Shown here: in pieces, positions 1-11,764 of the stretch | Numbering within the stretch: position 1 is the first letter of the stretch | How the letters are laid out: every line of letters begins with the position of its first letter | Source of the DNA: Liolophura sinensis | Lineage: Eukaryota; Mollusca; Polyplacophora; Chitonida; Chitonidae | Reading direction: 5' to 3' | NCBI RefSeq assembly: GCF_032854445.1 | Contig: NC_088297.1 | Coordinates: 23,509,127 to 23,573,126 of the forward strand | Length of the DNA stretch: 64,000 nt | Notes under the pieces: model-generated | Told to the model about the DNA's origin: nothing | Seen by the model: the letters and a program-made list of their open reading frames with translations, nothing else | Database searches by the model: none | Translations under genes and position numbers: made by a program

Positions 1-233
1 TGTAGGTAGGCAAGGCGTGTAGAAGGCAATGTAGTTAGGTAATGATTGTTGGCAGGCAATGTAGGTAGGCAATGCTTGTAGGCAGGCAATGTAGGTAGGT
101 AGGCAGGGGTTGTAGGTAGGTAGGAAATGCCTGAAAGTAGGCGGGCAATGTAGGTAGGCAAGGTGTGTAGAAGGCAATGTAGGTAGGCAATGCTTGTGAG
201 CAGGCGATGCTTGTAGGTAGGCAATGCCTTTGA
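1..233. repeat. Minisatellite, TAGGTAGGCAATG-type units
   Basis: Short direct repeats of the type TGTAGGTAGGCAATGC run from the window edge to about 233, with variable spacing (roughly 15-31 bp). The array is cut by the window start. The minus-strand reading frame through it encodes only low-complexity LPTYL repeats and is not a gene. Confidence 0.85.
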
Positions 234-872
234 CAAAAATAATTATTGCATATATTCAAGGACAAGACAGCACCTGGCTAAAACATATTTGAATCGAAAG
301 TAGGATAGTCAAGCTTTCTAAAAAGTATCACACTCTATTATTTTAATGAGATTTCACCGAATAACATGTAGAACAAAATAACGATACTGTACAAATGGCT
401 GGTGTGAGTCCAGGCAACCATCTTGAGAATTTTACCCAATCAAACAAGTTGCTATAAGATTGCGTGGCCTAAGCTGTGACATAGCCTTTACCCATTCACT
501 CCATGAAGTGGCTTATGATAACAAAGAGCTACTGCATAAGACACCATTTTAAGATCATTTATAACAATTTATTTACATGTAGCCAAAGGGCCATTTCACA
601 CAGTGTTGTGGGACAGATCATTTACGGGCCACCACCGACGTAAAATCAGTTAATTTACAAGCCGTGTAATATTCAACGACGGTATCACAAATTATGTCAG
701 ACAGCAGCACACTGTCTTTGCTCAAACCGCATTCATCTACCCAGTAGACCTTAGGCCTACTTAAACGGCCGGTTCAAATTATACAAATACATTTGTGTTA
801 TACATGTTAGCGTATAGTCAGCATGCAGCTGCTAAATAACAACTATCATTCAATGGAAATTCATCACAGATG
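234..872. other. Unassigned stretch
   Basis: No coding signal, repeat array or recognisable mobile element seen. AT-rich single-copy-looking sequence between the minisatellite and the hAT element. Confidence 0.4.
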
Positions 873-929
873 CAGTGGTGTAACTTAATTTTTTTTGGTG
901 ACTGCCAACAGGGCAGCCTGCACCTTAAG

Positions 930-1077
930 TCAGCCTGCCCTCAATGGAAAGGGCCTGCCATCAGGACAGCCTGCCCTCACTGGAAAGGGCCTGCCATCAG
1001 GGCAGCCTGCCCTCACTGGAAAGGGCCTGCCATCAGGGCAGCCTGCCCTCACTGGAAAGGGCCTGCCATCAGGGCAA
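930..1077. repeat. 36-bp tandem repeat in the hAT left subterminal region
   Basis: Four near-identical 36-bp units (GCCTGCCATCAGGGCAGCCT followed by GCCCTCACTGGAAAGG) directly inside the left terminus of the hAT element. The unit is a multiple of 3, so frames on both strands stay open; these are not genes. The right end of the element has related GCAGGC/GCCTGC motifs at 4060-4130, so the repeat looks like an amplified subterminal site. Confidence 0.9.
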
Positions 1078-1526
1078 GCAAACTGCCTAAATCTACTTGC
1101 CCACGGCCAATGTGTGAAAAAGTCCAACATTACCACCTAAAATGCTTTCGACGGAATGAATGACACAATGAAGCATATGCATAACATATATTAAATACAC
1201 TGATCATACCTGAAAGTACATGTATTAGTGTTCTTTTAGTTTCTCCATTGTTTACTCATACACCGCCAAAGTTATCTGGTAAACAAACTGTGTGACTGAT
1301 TGATTGATTGTTGCCTAATGACAAAATAAAAAAAATAAAAAAACCTTTTATACAACAATTGGTATCGATATGATTTTCTGACGATCCAAGCATATTAGTT
1401 AGTATTAGTGTAGACTAGTATACTGTTTATATATTCTCGGTTTCGGTTTTAGGCCAAAATGTCCTGTGTGACAATCCAGAAAGAGGGCCGTTTGCTTCTA
1501 ACAGACTTGTCCAAAACACTCCTTAA

Positions 1527-3720
1527 TCAAGCTTCTATGGCAACAACTGGGTCAAATTTGCATAGTTCTGGGCCACATGATTTCACCAGTAGTTCATCTT
1601 GCAATGGTGATTGCTGGAGAACTGTTCTTTTATCAGTCTTAACAACTTTATGCTGACTGAATCCTCGTTCTGCCTCTGCACTTGATAAGCCAAATGCACT
1701 CAGAAAATCTAGGAAAATGCTCAGGTTCACAAATGTGTTGGTTGACAGTTTGGAAAGGATATCTGCCCTTGATAAAGTTGGTGAGGTTCGGTTAGAATCA
1801 GATTTGGAATCTGAGAGATGGTAGGTAAGAGATGGTAGGTAGGGTTTTGCAGATGTACATTCAAGAGGCACTTCCTCAACGTCTGCACCAGCATACACAA
1901 GTTGATCACTAACCCATTTAGTTTTGAGAGTTTCCTGCAGCTCTCCATCCATCCACTCTTCAGCTGCGAAGGTTTTACATCCATTGGTGCAAACATTCAC
2001 AAGATGAAATAAACTGTCCTTTTTCCAAGAGGCTAGGTGCAAGATAGGGACTTTGGATGCTAATTCTGCACAGATAGAAAGTGAACATCTTTGTTTAATG
2101 CATGTCAGCAAACTGTCAATGGTGTAACGCTTCACTTGATTGTCCAGGTGAGCAGTTGGGTTTCCAGACTGTGACAATGTTTTTTGTAACACATAGGCTG
2201 TCTAAGATTTTCTAGGCTCAGTATTTAAGTGAGTAAGGCAGTCAAAAAGAGTGTAAAGAGTGTCCATACTGAATGGCTGTAATGCTCGTGTTCGCTTTCT
2301 GAGAGAAAAGTGAAAATTTGGACAATTCTTGGAGAACTGCCCTCAACATCCACTGCTGTCATCTGTCAGCCTTCCCTTTCTGAGCATCAATGTAGCATTC
2401 TGCCACCTGTATGGCATTTAGGTGGTCAAGGTGACAGTCAATGGTGTTGAGCAAGTTTCTTAATGCATTGCACATATGGGAAATCCATCTGTCGCCATCT
2501 ACACGGGTTACTGCACAACCAGCCTTGCGCTGTTTGACTTTAATAACTGCCCTAAAAGCAGCATTTACTACACTGGTATGGTATTGGTACAGTAGGAATT
2601 CATACAGTTCATTAAAAAGCTTACATTTACTTAGTGTATCTTTCATCCCTAATTGTAAATGATGGGATACACACCATATATACAAAAGATGACAGTTCAC
2701 CTCAACTGATAATACTGCCTGAACTAAGGACACTCGCCCCATCACTAACCATACCCACCAAAAGTGGAGTGTATGTCACATTTGTGGGTTGATCGACATT
2801 TGCGGGTTGATCGACATTTGCAAGTTGATATTCCTGACCTGGATCATCATGATCACCGAGTCAAATGCTGATGAATCATCATTTGTGAAGTTTTGATCCC
2901 CAGACTTCATATCCATTTGTAGCACATCCTCTGGATGCTCATGACTGCTGTCCAAGTGTGTGTTACTGCCCTCAACATCCACTGCTGTCATCTCTTTGTC
3001 CACAGTTCTGTTTTCATTGTCTTCTGTAATGTCATTACATGAATGCCTGTTTGCAGTCGCCTCTGTTCTCTCCTGAACCATCACTGTTCCATTCTCTGCT
3101 GTTCCATTTTAACTTACAATCTGTTTGTTTGCCTCCGACCCTAGCCTCAGTTTTCAGTTCACCTTGAGACCATCACAAATCTGACAAGCATTAGCTCGAT
3201 CTAGAGTAAAAATTCCACAAAACTTTGAAAATATTCTCCCATTTAACGAAAACTGCTCGTAAACAACAACTTGTTCCTTTTGACTTGCATCTGTGGCCTC
3301 ATTAATAATGACTGTAAAAAATTCAGCTTCCCAGAAATATGTACAAAGTTCTTTGAGAGCGATATGGGCAATCTATCTGCCAAAGTTCATACCACTATTT
3401 CTGTTTATGTATGTGTTCCCAACATCCAGTCCCTTTGTTCTGTCCAGTTCACACAGAAAAGTCTGTCCATGGTTTACCAGCTTTCAGCACCGCGTACTAT
3501 ATTCTGAAGAGGATTAACAGTCTTTGTTTCTCAACTTCAGAAAAGCCACTGACAATTTTAGTTCTGCAAGGCTCATTCAAAGCTTCATTTTTGAATCTTT
3601 TCACAAATGTCTTGTGGTTTGTACATGTGCTGTCCGTATCAAATCAACTTCTTTGACGGGCTACAGATCTGTAGAAAACAGTGTTTTCCTTCAGATCGTT
3701 TGGTGATGGATTGAGTTTGA
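1527..3720 (-). pseudogene. hAT transposase relic (ZNF862/DUF4371-like)
   Basis: Read on the minus strand, pieces appear in the family order. First comes a segment around 3265-3320 with INEATDASQKEQVVVYEQ, the first catalytic-Asp block. Then CVSHHLQLGMKD near 2640-2675, DGDRWISHMCNALRNLL near 2450-2505, and last the C-terminal hAT dimerisation block with SAEAERGFSQHKVVKTDKR near 1630-1690. The pieces lie in different frames with in-frame stops. An acidic stretch at 2776-3084 separates the first and second blocks, where functional relatives have a short linker. It cannot encode a working transposase. The dimerisation block is the best preserved piece (221 codons open, 1527-2192). Confidence 0.8.
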
Positions 3721-4146
3721 CATTTTCATACAACCTATTAGGTCATACAACCTATTACAATCAGACGATATAGTAGCTTTATCTTTTTTGGAGAAAGGTT
3801 GGTTAAAAAACGGTGCATTGCGACAAAATGGCGGCTTCTCGATAGCAACAGATTTGACATTAAAATTACAAACTCTCCTCTGTCCAGCTTATCGAACTGG
3901 ATGTAAGCAATATGGTTACACTACCACATGGAGCCAAGTCACGAAGAACACAGAAAACTTCCCCTTCGACTGGTTGAACTCATGTGTGTCAGAGGATATT
4001 ACTGGAATTGACTTTATGTGAAAGGGGGAGATTGGGTATAGAGAAATAGTGGCTGCCTGATCGGGCAGGCTACGCGAGGCTATAGCATGCCCGCAGCGAT
4101 TTTTGCCTGCATTTGGCATGCGGGCAGGTGTTAAGATACACCACTG

Positions 4147-4907
4147 AGATACTGAAGGTTTAGGGAAATGAAAAAACTGTATCTCACTCAACAATGCATA
4201 AATTAATTAAATCTTATGATATAATTTTTTTCTCTGAATTTATTATAAATGAACAATTTTGTTTCATCTTTCTTGCATACAAAGGATGTTTTTCCTGTGT
4301 TTTTTAAATATAATAGAGTAAAATTATTGAGACCCTGTGTTTAAGCCAAGGTGCTTAATGTCCGCGATAACTAGGTCAGCACTGCTCTCATCTTTGAAAC
4401 CTACACTACAAAACCGAAGCATAAAATCCAGCGACAGTCGAATGCCTGGATCAGCCAATAAAAGTGATTTATTTCTGTATTGTCCAAACCCCACTGAATT
4501 GCACCCAACCTCCGTATATTTATACACTTGATTGGTGTTTCATATCTTGATCAGTCATTTTAGTTCCGGAAACTGTTAGTGCTTCAAAACTGCTGGGTCC
4601 CCAAACGAATCAAACTGTACTCAAACTAACATGTAAACTGAACAAAAGATGTTATTTACATATACAGAGGAGAAATTTCTTCCTTTACAGACTTCCTTCA
4701 CAGAAAGTATCATTTTGAGTTACATTTTATAAAATTTCTTAATGAAGGCTCAAGAAGCCTTGAATTTTTTCTGTTTTATCAACAGAATTGATGTTTGTCA
4801 GTTTCATGCATGGTGCAAACTGCCCCATCTCTGCAGGTGACGAACTGACAAATTTCTTAAAGTAAAGGCTATGCCACAATCCCACAGTCCACACACGTGA
4901 TCCAGTG
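4147..4907. other. Unassigned stretch
   Basis: AT-rich, no supported exon or repeat. A short block around 4324-4530 stays open on both strands but has no recognisable protein content. Confidence 0.4.
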
Positions 4908-5205
4908 TGTATGTATGTTTAGGTTTTACGTCACACTTAACAATTTTTCAGTCATAGGATGAGGAGTCATCATTAGGTGTGTGTACCTATACTGTGTCTT
5001 CTTGTGGCAGGGCGACTCCATGCTTCTCTAGTGCTGTCAATGCTGAGGGATCATGAGAACCCACTCAGTCACATTATACTGACACCTGACTAACCAGTAC
5101 TGTTTCCTTCAAATCACAAATCACAGAGCAGGTTACCCTATTCCAGACCAGAATTTCCAGGTGAAAGTTACTGTACACAAAAAGGGTTTAGTTAATCCCC
5201 ACCAA
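4908..5205 (-). repeat. SINE-like repeat (family 3)
   Basis: Shares a block with 23811-24060: TATGTATGTTT, then TTTACGTC/TTTTAATGTTG, then AACAATTTTTCAGTCAT, a GAGTCAT..TTAGGTGTGTGTAC block and a GACACC..CTAACCAGTACTG-type segment. The CAATTTTTCAGTCAT core is also shared with the tRNA-headed SINEs at 6584 and 58601, whose 3' ends point left, so this copy is probably on the minus strand. No tRNA head was recognised. Confidence 0.6.
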
Positions 5206-5690
5206 TGGGTGATATTCTGAGAAGTATACCTTAACTATGTAAACAGAAATGTCACTAGCACATGTACACAGTGAATTTTACTGTCATCAGAATGTAATAC
5301 GTGGAATATTTTTATAATTTAATTTTTTATAGAATATATCCAATATTTGATATTTGTTTAATACTATACACGTGGTAATAAATGTTCATGTATAATAAAA
5401 TTGTGTGTGGCGATGGGTAGTCGAGATCTTACGACTTGCATCTGACCGAGGACGAGACAGACACTGGGGTGAAAAAGAAGAAAGTATACATACTCATAAT
5501 TTAGCCATTTTTCAGCATTTCTGAATTAAATTCTGAACATTTCAATAAAGAGGAATTCCTCTAAAAGGAGGACAAATTTTATGTTTTCTTGTCCAAACCT
5601 GAAAACATTACAGCCGTATGTGCGTATATGCCCGTCGACATCTATAACTGACAAGTTAGACACTCTAGGCTTTTCTGAATATCGTATAGT
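5206..5690. other. Unassigned AT-rich stretch
   Basis: AT-rich with TATAT/ATTTAA runs; no gene or repeat family identified. Confidence 0.4.
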
Positions 5691-6160
5691 CCATATACTT
5701 CAGCTATAATGAACTTCAGAAGCTTACCTGGCTTTGACAGCTTGTTGCACCGTCACATTACCTTCAGCTCTCAAGATTTCATATCGAACTTACCTGTACG
5801 ACGGTCGATTCCTGTTATTTTTTTTCTATTTTTAAACGCCTTGTCAAACCCAACAATATATCGCAAGCTCAGTGTCATCGATACTATGACATCACGTGGG
5901 TAGCATATGTCTACCATTATAACAGCCTTTTGTCAACACACAAAGTCAGCTTACCTCTCTGGAAAGCAACAAATGAGTGTCAAATATTAGCACAGTCCTT
6001 CTGCTGCTGTAGTGCATTCTCCTTCCTCTCTCTTCTCTTTCGTTTTCCCTCCGTGGAGCACGTGACACATGGGTCCAATCAAATGCGCGCCCCTCCATGG
6101 GCGCGGGAAATTGTTTAAATTATTGACGAGTCAGATGCCTGTACAGTGCGTTGGTTTGGC
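5691..6160. promoter_or_regulatory. Possible promoter / first-exon region
   Basis: Locally GC-richer than its surroundings, with an E-box CACGTG at about 6059, a CCAAT motif near 6074 and a GCGCG-rich patch at 6084-6106. Three minus-strand splice-donor-like sites (GTAAGC/GTAAGT read in reverse at about 5725, 5790 and 5950) and a pyrimidine-rich tract sit here. It could be the start of a minus-strand transcript or a shared bidirectional promoter. No open frame or homology supports either; this is a weak call. Confidence 0.2.
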
Positions 6161-6524
6161 TCGAGTAACAATTAAGGTTATTTGATCACGTATTATTTGA
6201 ACATAAATATGTTTATAACATATTGTAAGGCACAATTTAAATGCTCTGTAAATACCACAGTTCATTTCCATTCTTTTCTAGGAAGAAATCACACCGGTTG
6301 ACGTACATGTCTTTGACCGTGCTGTATTGGCCTGCGTGTCTGGCTTTAATATCGAACCTAAAATTAACATGTCAGTGTACACATAGGCCTACATATAAAC
6401 CATATTCAAATATTACTTATAATTCAGACCATTGTTCACATACTATTTTAATTAGTTTTGATTTCATTAGGACCATGTAATAATAAATTAAGATCCATTT
6501 TATACAGTATATGATTAGATTTAT
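6161..6524. other. Unassigned stretch
   Basis: No supported exon or repeat; AT-rich. Confidence 0.4.
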
Positions 6525-7085
6525 TTATTTATTTATTTCACTGGTGTTTTACGCCGTACTCAAGAATATTTCGCTTGTACGAGTGAGTGAGTGCTTGGGG
6601 TTTAACGTCGTACTCAACAATTTTTCAGTCATATGACGACGAAGGAATCATTAGGGTGCATGTACGTGTAATGTGCCTCCTTGTAGCAGGACGGATTTCC
6701 ACCGCTCTTTTATTTAGTGCTGCTTAACTGAGACGACTTACCGAAGGCAAGTAAGCCGCCCCGCCCGAGCCATTATACTGATACGGGTCAACCAGTCGTT
6801 GCACAATCCCCTTCATGCTGAACGCCAAGCGAGGAAGTTACAACTTTCTCTTTTAAAGTCTTAGGTGTGACTCGATCAAGGATTGATCCTGGATCTACCG
6901 GTCCCGAAGCGGACGCTCTACCAACTGTGCTATCCGGGCCGGTCGCTTGTACGAGGGCGGCCAGCATTATGGTGGGTGGAAACCCACGACCATCCGCAGG
7001 TGGTATGCCAGACCTTCCCACGTACGGCTGGAGAGGAAGCCAGGATGAGCTGGACTTAAACTCACAGCATTGGTGAGAGGCTCCT
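6525..7085 (-). repeat. SINE (family 2), split by another SINE
   Basis: Minus-strand copy of the repeat with an AAATAAATAAA-type tail and a GTTTTACGCCGTACTCAAGA 3' end. It is interrupted: 6525-6583 holds the tail side, 6943-7085 the continuation (GGCGGCCAGCATTATGGTGG, then the GAGCTGGACTTAAACTCACAGCA block). The insert is the tRNA-headed SINE at 6584-6942. Relatives in the window: 11415, 12755, 17745, 21395, 30050, 44250, 48010, 63486. Confidence 0.75.
6584..6942 (-). repeat. tRNA-derived SINE (family 1) with target-site duplication
   Basis: Reverse complement begins with a tRNA-like head: GGCCCGGATAGCACAGTTGG (box A) then a box-B-like GATCAATCC. A shared core follows (CGACGTTAAACC side) and the element ends in a CACTCACTCA tail. 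It is flanked by an exact 13-bp direct repeat TCGCTTGTACGAG at 6571-6583 and 6943-6955, the target-site duplication inside the older family-2 SINE. The same family recurs at 58601-58967. It is not a functional tRNA gene: only the 5' half resembles a tRNA. Confidence 0.88.
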
Positions 7086-7213
7086 GGGTAAATAAGCTGG
7101 GTATATTTGTTTTTCGTAAGAAATAAAAAGAAATAAAAAAATGCACCTACATGTATCATTTGATTACGAAAAACAACAGTTAAACTTTTTCTTTCCATTA
7201 AATTTTAATACCT

Positions 7214-7440
7214 GGCCCCGGGATCATGAAGTGATCTTAGTCTTAAGTCAAAGTTTCAGTCATCAAACTTGGTATGTTCCTTTCCATTATTTCAGCTGGA
7301 ATTTGTTTTAATTACAATGACTTACCCAGCATTTATGTTGTCAAGCAATATTTTAACCTTGTTACATAAGAAATAACAATTTTAAAGTGATTTGAAATTT
7401 GGACCTAAGTTTAAGATCGTCTCGTGATCCTGAGGCCCGG
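7214..7440. mobile_element. MITE family A
   Basis: About 227 bp with long imperfect inverted ends. Left: CCCCGGGATCATGAAGTGAT then CTTAGTCTTAAGTC. Right end in reverse: CCTCAGGATCACGAGACGAT then CTTAAACTTAGGTC. The same family is present at 25667-25870 and as an end fragment at 26985-27013. There is no coding capacity, so it is a non-autonomous palindromic element. Confidence 0.75.
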
Positions 7441-7689
7441 TAATCTATTAAGAAATTGTACATTACGCACAGGAGATTTTACAGACCATTCGAATCTATC
7501 GATCCTTAGTAGACGAGACGCTGCGAGCCGTGCACGAGGAGAATACATGTAGGTTTGCTAAGGCCACAGCAGCCATTTTGGAAACCCAGTATTCTGCAGT
7601 CGAGACGTCAACAATGATACGTGTAGTTGTCAAAACAACTCTGTCTGGTATAGGGGAAGCACCTGAATGCAGGTGCTATTATCTGGGCA

Positions 7690-7806
7690 AAGTTTCACGA
7701 AGCTCTCTTAACTTTACGAGATCGCAACTACCATGACGACTTAATGGATATACAATACTCGTAGTTAAGTGAATATAACGTTAAGAGTGCTTCGTGAAGC
7801 CGGGCT
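7690..7806. mobile_element. Short palindromic MITE-like element
   Basis: Inverted repeats TTCACGAAGCTCTCTTAAC (7694-7712) and GTTAAGAGTGCTTCGTGAA (7780-7798) differ at one position and enclose 67 bp. Small size and clean ends suggest a miniature inverted-repeat element. Only one copy is seen here. Confidence 0.6.
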
Positions 7807-8629
7807 CCGATCCCACGTTCCCAGGAAGTTCATGGACCAATGACGGAGGGTATATATGCAATAGAGGATTTGTTAAGAGATATAAAAAACAAATGCAAAA
7901 CAAATTTTCACTGGATCGCCTATAATACAGAGCAAATTTGAAGATATAGAAATGTCTTTAGTTTTATCTTTTTAGTTTTTAGAAATAGCAGCACTCCTTG
8001 TGCTATGAACATGAAATAATGTGTACCAATTCAAGATTTATCCAGAACAAATTTAATACATCTACGGATAAGTGCCTCTGCTCACAGCATGGTAAAGCTT
8101 GTATAGCTAACAAGGAGCTGAGAGTTGTTCCCCCTTAATCCGTAAGTTCTCTGAAGATTAGCTTTATTGCTTCACAACATCCAGATGCCCATCTCGTATA
8201 AATATCGACTGTTCTAACGGTTTTATATGTGTCAATCAAGTCTTATGGTGTCAACAATTTGAAACAAACACATATCATCCTCAATTTTCATAATCTGAGT
8301 ATCAAACAGATGGAGTGCCTGGCAACCCGGCCCGGTTAATCAAGCAGGGAAGATCGTTATAAACTGTACGTTAAGATTAGGTTTTTCAGGGAAATCTCCA
8401 GAGGAAATAACGTTCTTAGATGCTTAAACACATTTTGCACATCTCAAGTTTTTTGTGGCAGAGCTGTTTTTCCTAAATTGTCTTCTTGGCGTATACAGCT
8501 GAAAAGGTGATATTGTGAAAGACATTAAAAGATGTTGTAAGATTTGGGCAGGAAGTTATACAAGATTAAATTCGTAGCTTTAAAGATAAAAAAAACCCCA
8601 TAGCATACTAAGCTTTGGTTCTCATAGGC
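7807..8629. other. Unassigned stretch
   Basis: No supported exon, array or element recognised. Confidence 0.4.
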
Positions 8630-8970
8630 TTCCGCCGGCTGCATGAGAACATGAAGGGTGGCATCGGTGAGCTTGAAACACGTTCCACTTTCCTGGTCAC
8701 CGCCTGTATGCAACGCCACGAGAACGCTCGAGTCGCCGGTCCACTGTTATATACCGGGTCTGTGAAGACGAGGTTTAAAGTTCTCATGCACCCAGGATGA
8801 TCGCCGGTGGCTGACGGTTGAGTGCATCGGAGCCAGCGGCTCGAGTGTTCTCATGATATTGCGTACCTTCCGTGACCAGGAAAGTTGAACACGTTTCAAC
8901 CACACCGGTTCCTACCAACGGTGGACCGTCGGCGATTAATCATCGCCATGTTCTCGTGCTGCCGACAGTG
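8630..8970. repeat. Large imperfect inverted repeat (foldback)
   Basis: Left arm about 8636-8755 and right arm about 8825-8965 pair in several blocks. The best block is the 27-bp segment ending CTTTCCTGGTCAC near 8675-8701, matched in reverse by GTGACCAGGAAAG at about 8872-8898. CATGAGAAC/GTTCTCATG recurs at 8641, 8782, 8846 and 8950. The region is GC-richer than its flanks and has no coding potential. It could be a foldback element or a structured transcript. Confidence 0.6.
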
Positions 8971-11414
8971 CCCCGAGTTTAGGAGTCGGGATTCCAAATT
9001 TAAAAAAGGGCGTTCCGAGTTTAAAAGCTTATATGGCAACCATGGATTAACATCTTTGATGGTATTTTTAATTGTGTACGTTTAAAGCAGTCGGTAAAAG
9101 AGCCTACTCAGATAAAATTCTTAATATAATTTTGAATACTTCCTTACTTCGCATTATTTGTGAAAACCAAAGAAAATCTAGATCTAACTTGTATATGCAA
9201 AGTTATTTATTTGGTCAGACGCATTTATAAATAAATAAATACAGGTACTTAATCTATTTTATGAAGAAGTAATGATTTTCATGTAGTCTTTGTGGTTTAT
9301 ATTAGTACAGTACCAGTAAGTGGGAGAGTTGAAATTGTCATTTTAGTACAGTCATATACCACCATATTTAAACACTAGAACCAACGGGTCTTATGCAGTG
9401 ATCAGATCAGAGATCAGTCGGTGTATCTGTATCGGATTTCCACGAACACTGAACCAATCTGTCCGCTTCGTAGGGACTGAGTCTTCGTTTGGACTTTTTT
9501 TTCTTCTCAAAACACAAAACTCCAATCAGCTTGACACGCCATTGTTGGTTGCTCAGTTCCGATGGCCTTTCCAGCATTGTTGTACCTCCATTGCTTACCC
9601 CATAAAGATGATGTCCTTGATTGTACAATATCTGTTACAAGTGTGTCTGAAAAGTTTGCAGGTGAGGAGTTTGGGGGTTGGTGGGGGAGGGGGTGGTGTC
9701 ACCTAGTCCCAAGTGGCCATTTCAACTCCTCTCTTTATACTGGGGTGGCAGAGTAAGTAGCTACAGGGGCAACCAATGGTAAACCATACATTGTTTCACG
9801 TCATGTCCGATAAATCCTTTCTAAACGATGTCTGTAGTCCAAAAGAGGAGTCATCTGTGGCTCTTAACTCTCAGCGCACCTGCACACACAACATCCCAGG
9901 TATATTCCACTCAGTAATGGCACACATGGTCCACATAAACTTTCTTATAAGAATTGCCCACTTGAACAGTGCTCTACTTACCATGTACAGCATTGAACAG
10001 CTGGGTACTTAGTGTAGCAGGAAATTAGTTCTTCCAGATGTTTGGTACACATTAATGTTGAAAGTCAGCCGGCTTGTAGAGCTATCAAACACTGCCATTT
10101 TTAGAAGAAATTTTTGAACCACCAGCCTGTACCTTTCCCAAGGTTTGATTATGTGTTATGGTGTTCTTCAGTCTGAATTTTCGACTCAAAAATTTCAAAG
10201 ACTAGATTATTGCTATAGGAGGGATCGTCAGTGTCAGTTTTGACATTTTTAGCACATGGTGAGTTGGGGTTAAATGTATACCAAACATTAGGGCGGATTC
10301 AAGTTGCAATCTTATATATAATTCTTTGTGAAGTTAATTATGAGTGCGGCAGAACTCTATCTACTAGGGATCAGCTAGCTTGAAATAACTGTTACTGTCA
10401 TCAGCAGTGCTCATAAGATGAATGCACAGTGTATGTAATATGCAAAGTTAACAAAAAGAGTTATTTCCAAAGTTAATAAGCCCAAGGAATAGTTGAAGTT
10501 ATACCAACAGAGCTTTCATATGGGCTGTCAAAGGGAAGGTAGAAATTAAAAAATTAACACTGGGTGAAAGTGGGATCACATCTAACAGGTGGTAAACAAG
10601 GGCAAAACATTGAGGCATGATGCTTAAGGTACCCAAATTCTTGTTAAATTTTGAACAGATCTTAGTGTTGAAAGTAGAATATTACATTTCTTTACCAGCC
10701 TTTTGGAAAAGTAAGGGTATGAGCGTGTTTTTCAGTAGATGATCTAGCCATGTGAGAAAAAGGAAACTCATTATTCCTACTACAGTTACATATATATTGG
10801 CTAAAATGAGCAGACCAAGTGTCCCAAATTTTCGAAGAAATAGGGTATGTTGGTACAATAGATTACACTGTAATGAAGATACCATAATTTTTTGAAATAA
10901 ACATTCCTTGCACAGTGTGTAGTTTTGGGACACATTTGCTTAGGTCATTTGCATCTGTATGTGTCAAAGCTACATGTATTTGTTTTTCCATTTTCCATTA
11001 TGCAGTTCCAGCTTACATGTATTAATGCTAATCCACTCAATGTCTGCTCCCTGACTCATACTTGAAACTTTGCTGATTTTTTTGAGGATTTCTTTTCTGC
11101 CATGCACTGCCTTAAACATAAGCATCATACATTGCAGCCACATGGAGCATTCCTCACTTCATTATGAAGACAAGACAATAAAATCAAGAATAAAGATGAA
11201 AGTTGGTATTCTGATTAACCTTTGATGAATTGCATGAAGTCGAATAATTCCTGAATGGTGGATGGTTTACTCCAGAGAACGTTGTTGTAAAACTAAGTGA
11301 AATGTTCTACGGCAGTAAAGTCAAATGAAATTAGTATTACAGTAAGTGACCTATAATTTGATGGAATGCCTTATAAACTACTCACCTTGCTCTAAAAATG
11401 CATCAAGTTAGCTC
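8971..11414. other. Upstream of STAM exon 2; no exon found
   Basis: This stretch should hold the first STAM coding exon if that exon is close, but I could not find an ATG exon encoding the usual short N terminus ending before the EKAT motif. A G-rich patch lies at 9670-9696. No mobile element is evident. Confidence 0.4.
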
Positions 11415-11590
11415 ATGGTGGCTTCATCTCCGGTTGTGCATTGTAACACCTGCCAGCAACCTGCAGGTGGTGGTAGGTCTCCTCCAGGCTCGGTCCAGTG
11501 TCCTCCCACCATAAAGTTGGCTGCTGTTTGTACAAGTAAAATTCTCTTGAGTATGGCGGAAAACGCCAATCAAATAAATAAACTAAAAAT
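11415..11590 (+). repeat. SINE (family 2)
   Basis: Plus-strand copy with CCTCCCACCATAAAGTTGGC, then CTTGAGTATGGCGGAAAACG, and a tail CAATCAAATAAATAAAC. It lies just before STAM exon 2. Confidence 0.7.
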
Positions 11591-11764
11591 GCAAGACCAA
11601 CTTGGTAAGAAAATTACCATTGTATCTTATGAACAGTAAACTTCACATCTTTCACCGACTAGTTACATGAAAATTATAGATGAATTGCTATAAATCAATC
11701 AATAAATAAACAAAATCAGTTAAGTTGATCTTATAATTGGTTTTTAATTTGACATATGTTGTAG

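Larger units (their letters stand above)
873..4146 (-). mobile_element. hAT DNA transposon, decayed, about 3.3 kb
   Basis: The left end starts CAGTGGTGTAACTTAA and the right end closes with TTAAGATACACCACTG, which is the inverted form (CAGTGGTGTATCTTAA). CAGTGGTGTA is a typical terminus of the animal hAT group that also gave rise to ZNF862/ZMYM-type genes. A decayed minus-strand transposase lies inside. The 8-bp flanks (865-872 and 4147-4154) do not match, so the target-site duplication is lost or the element was rearranged. GCCTGCC/CTGCCC motifs are concentrated near both ends. Confidence 0.8.

Noticed and set aside
6880-6942. tRNA gene on the minus strand (also 58900-58967 and 63750-63800)
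   Set aside because: Only box A and a weak box B are present, no closed cloverleaf, and each is the head of a dispersed SINE with target-site duplications.
9803-9840. ATG-led stretch before STAM exon 2 (MSDKSFLNDVCS) as the first STAM exon
   Set aside because: Position is plausible but the peptide does not match the conserved STAM N terminus and the donor and phase do not fit exon 2.
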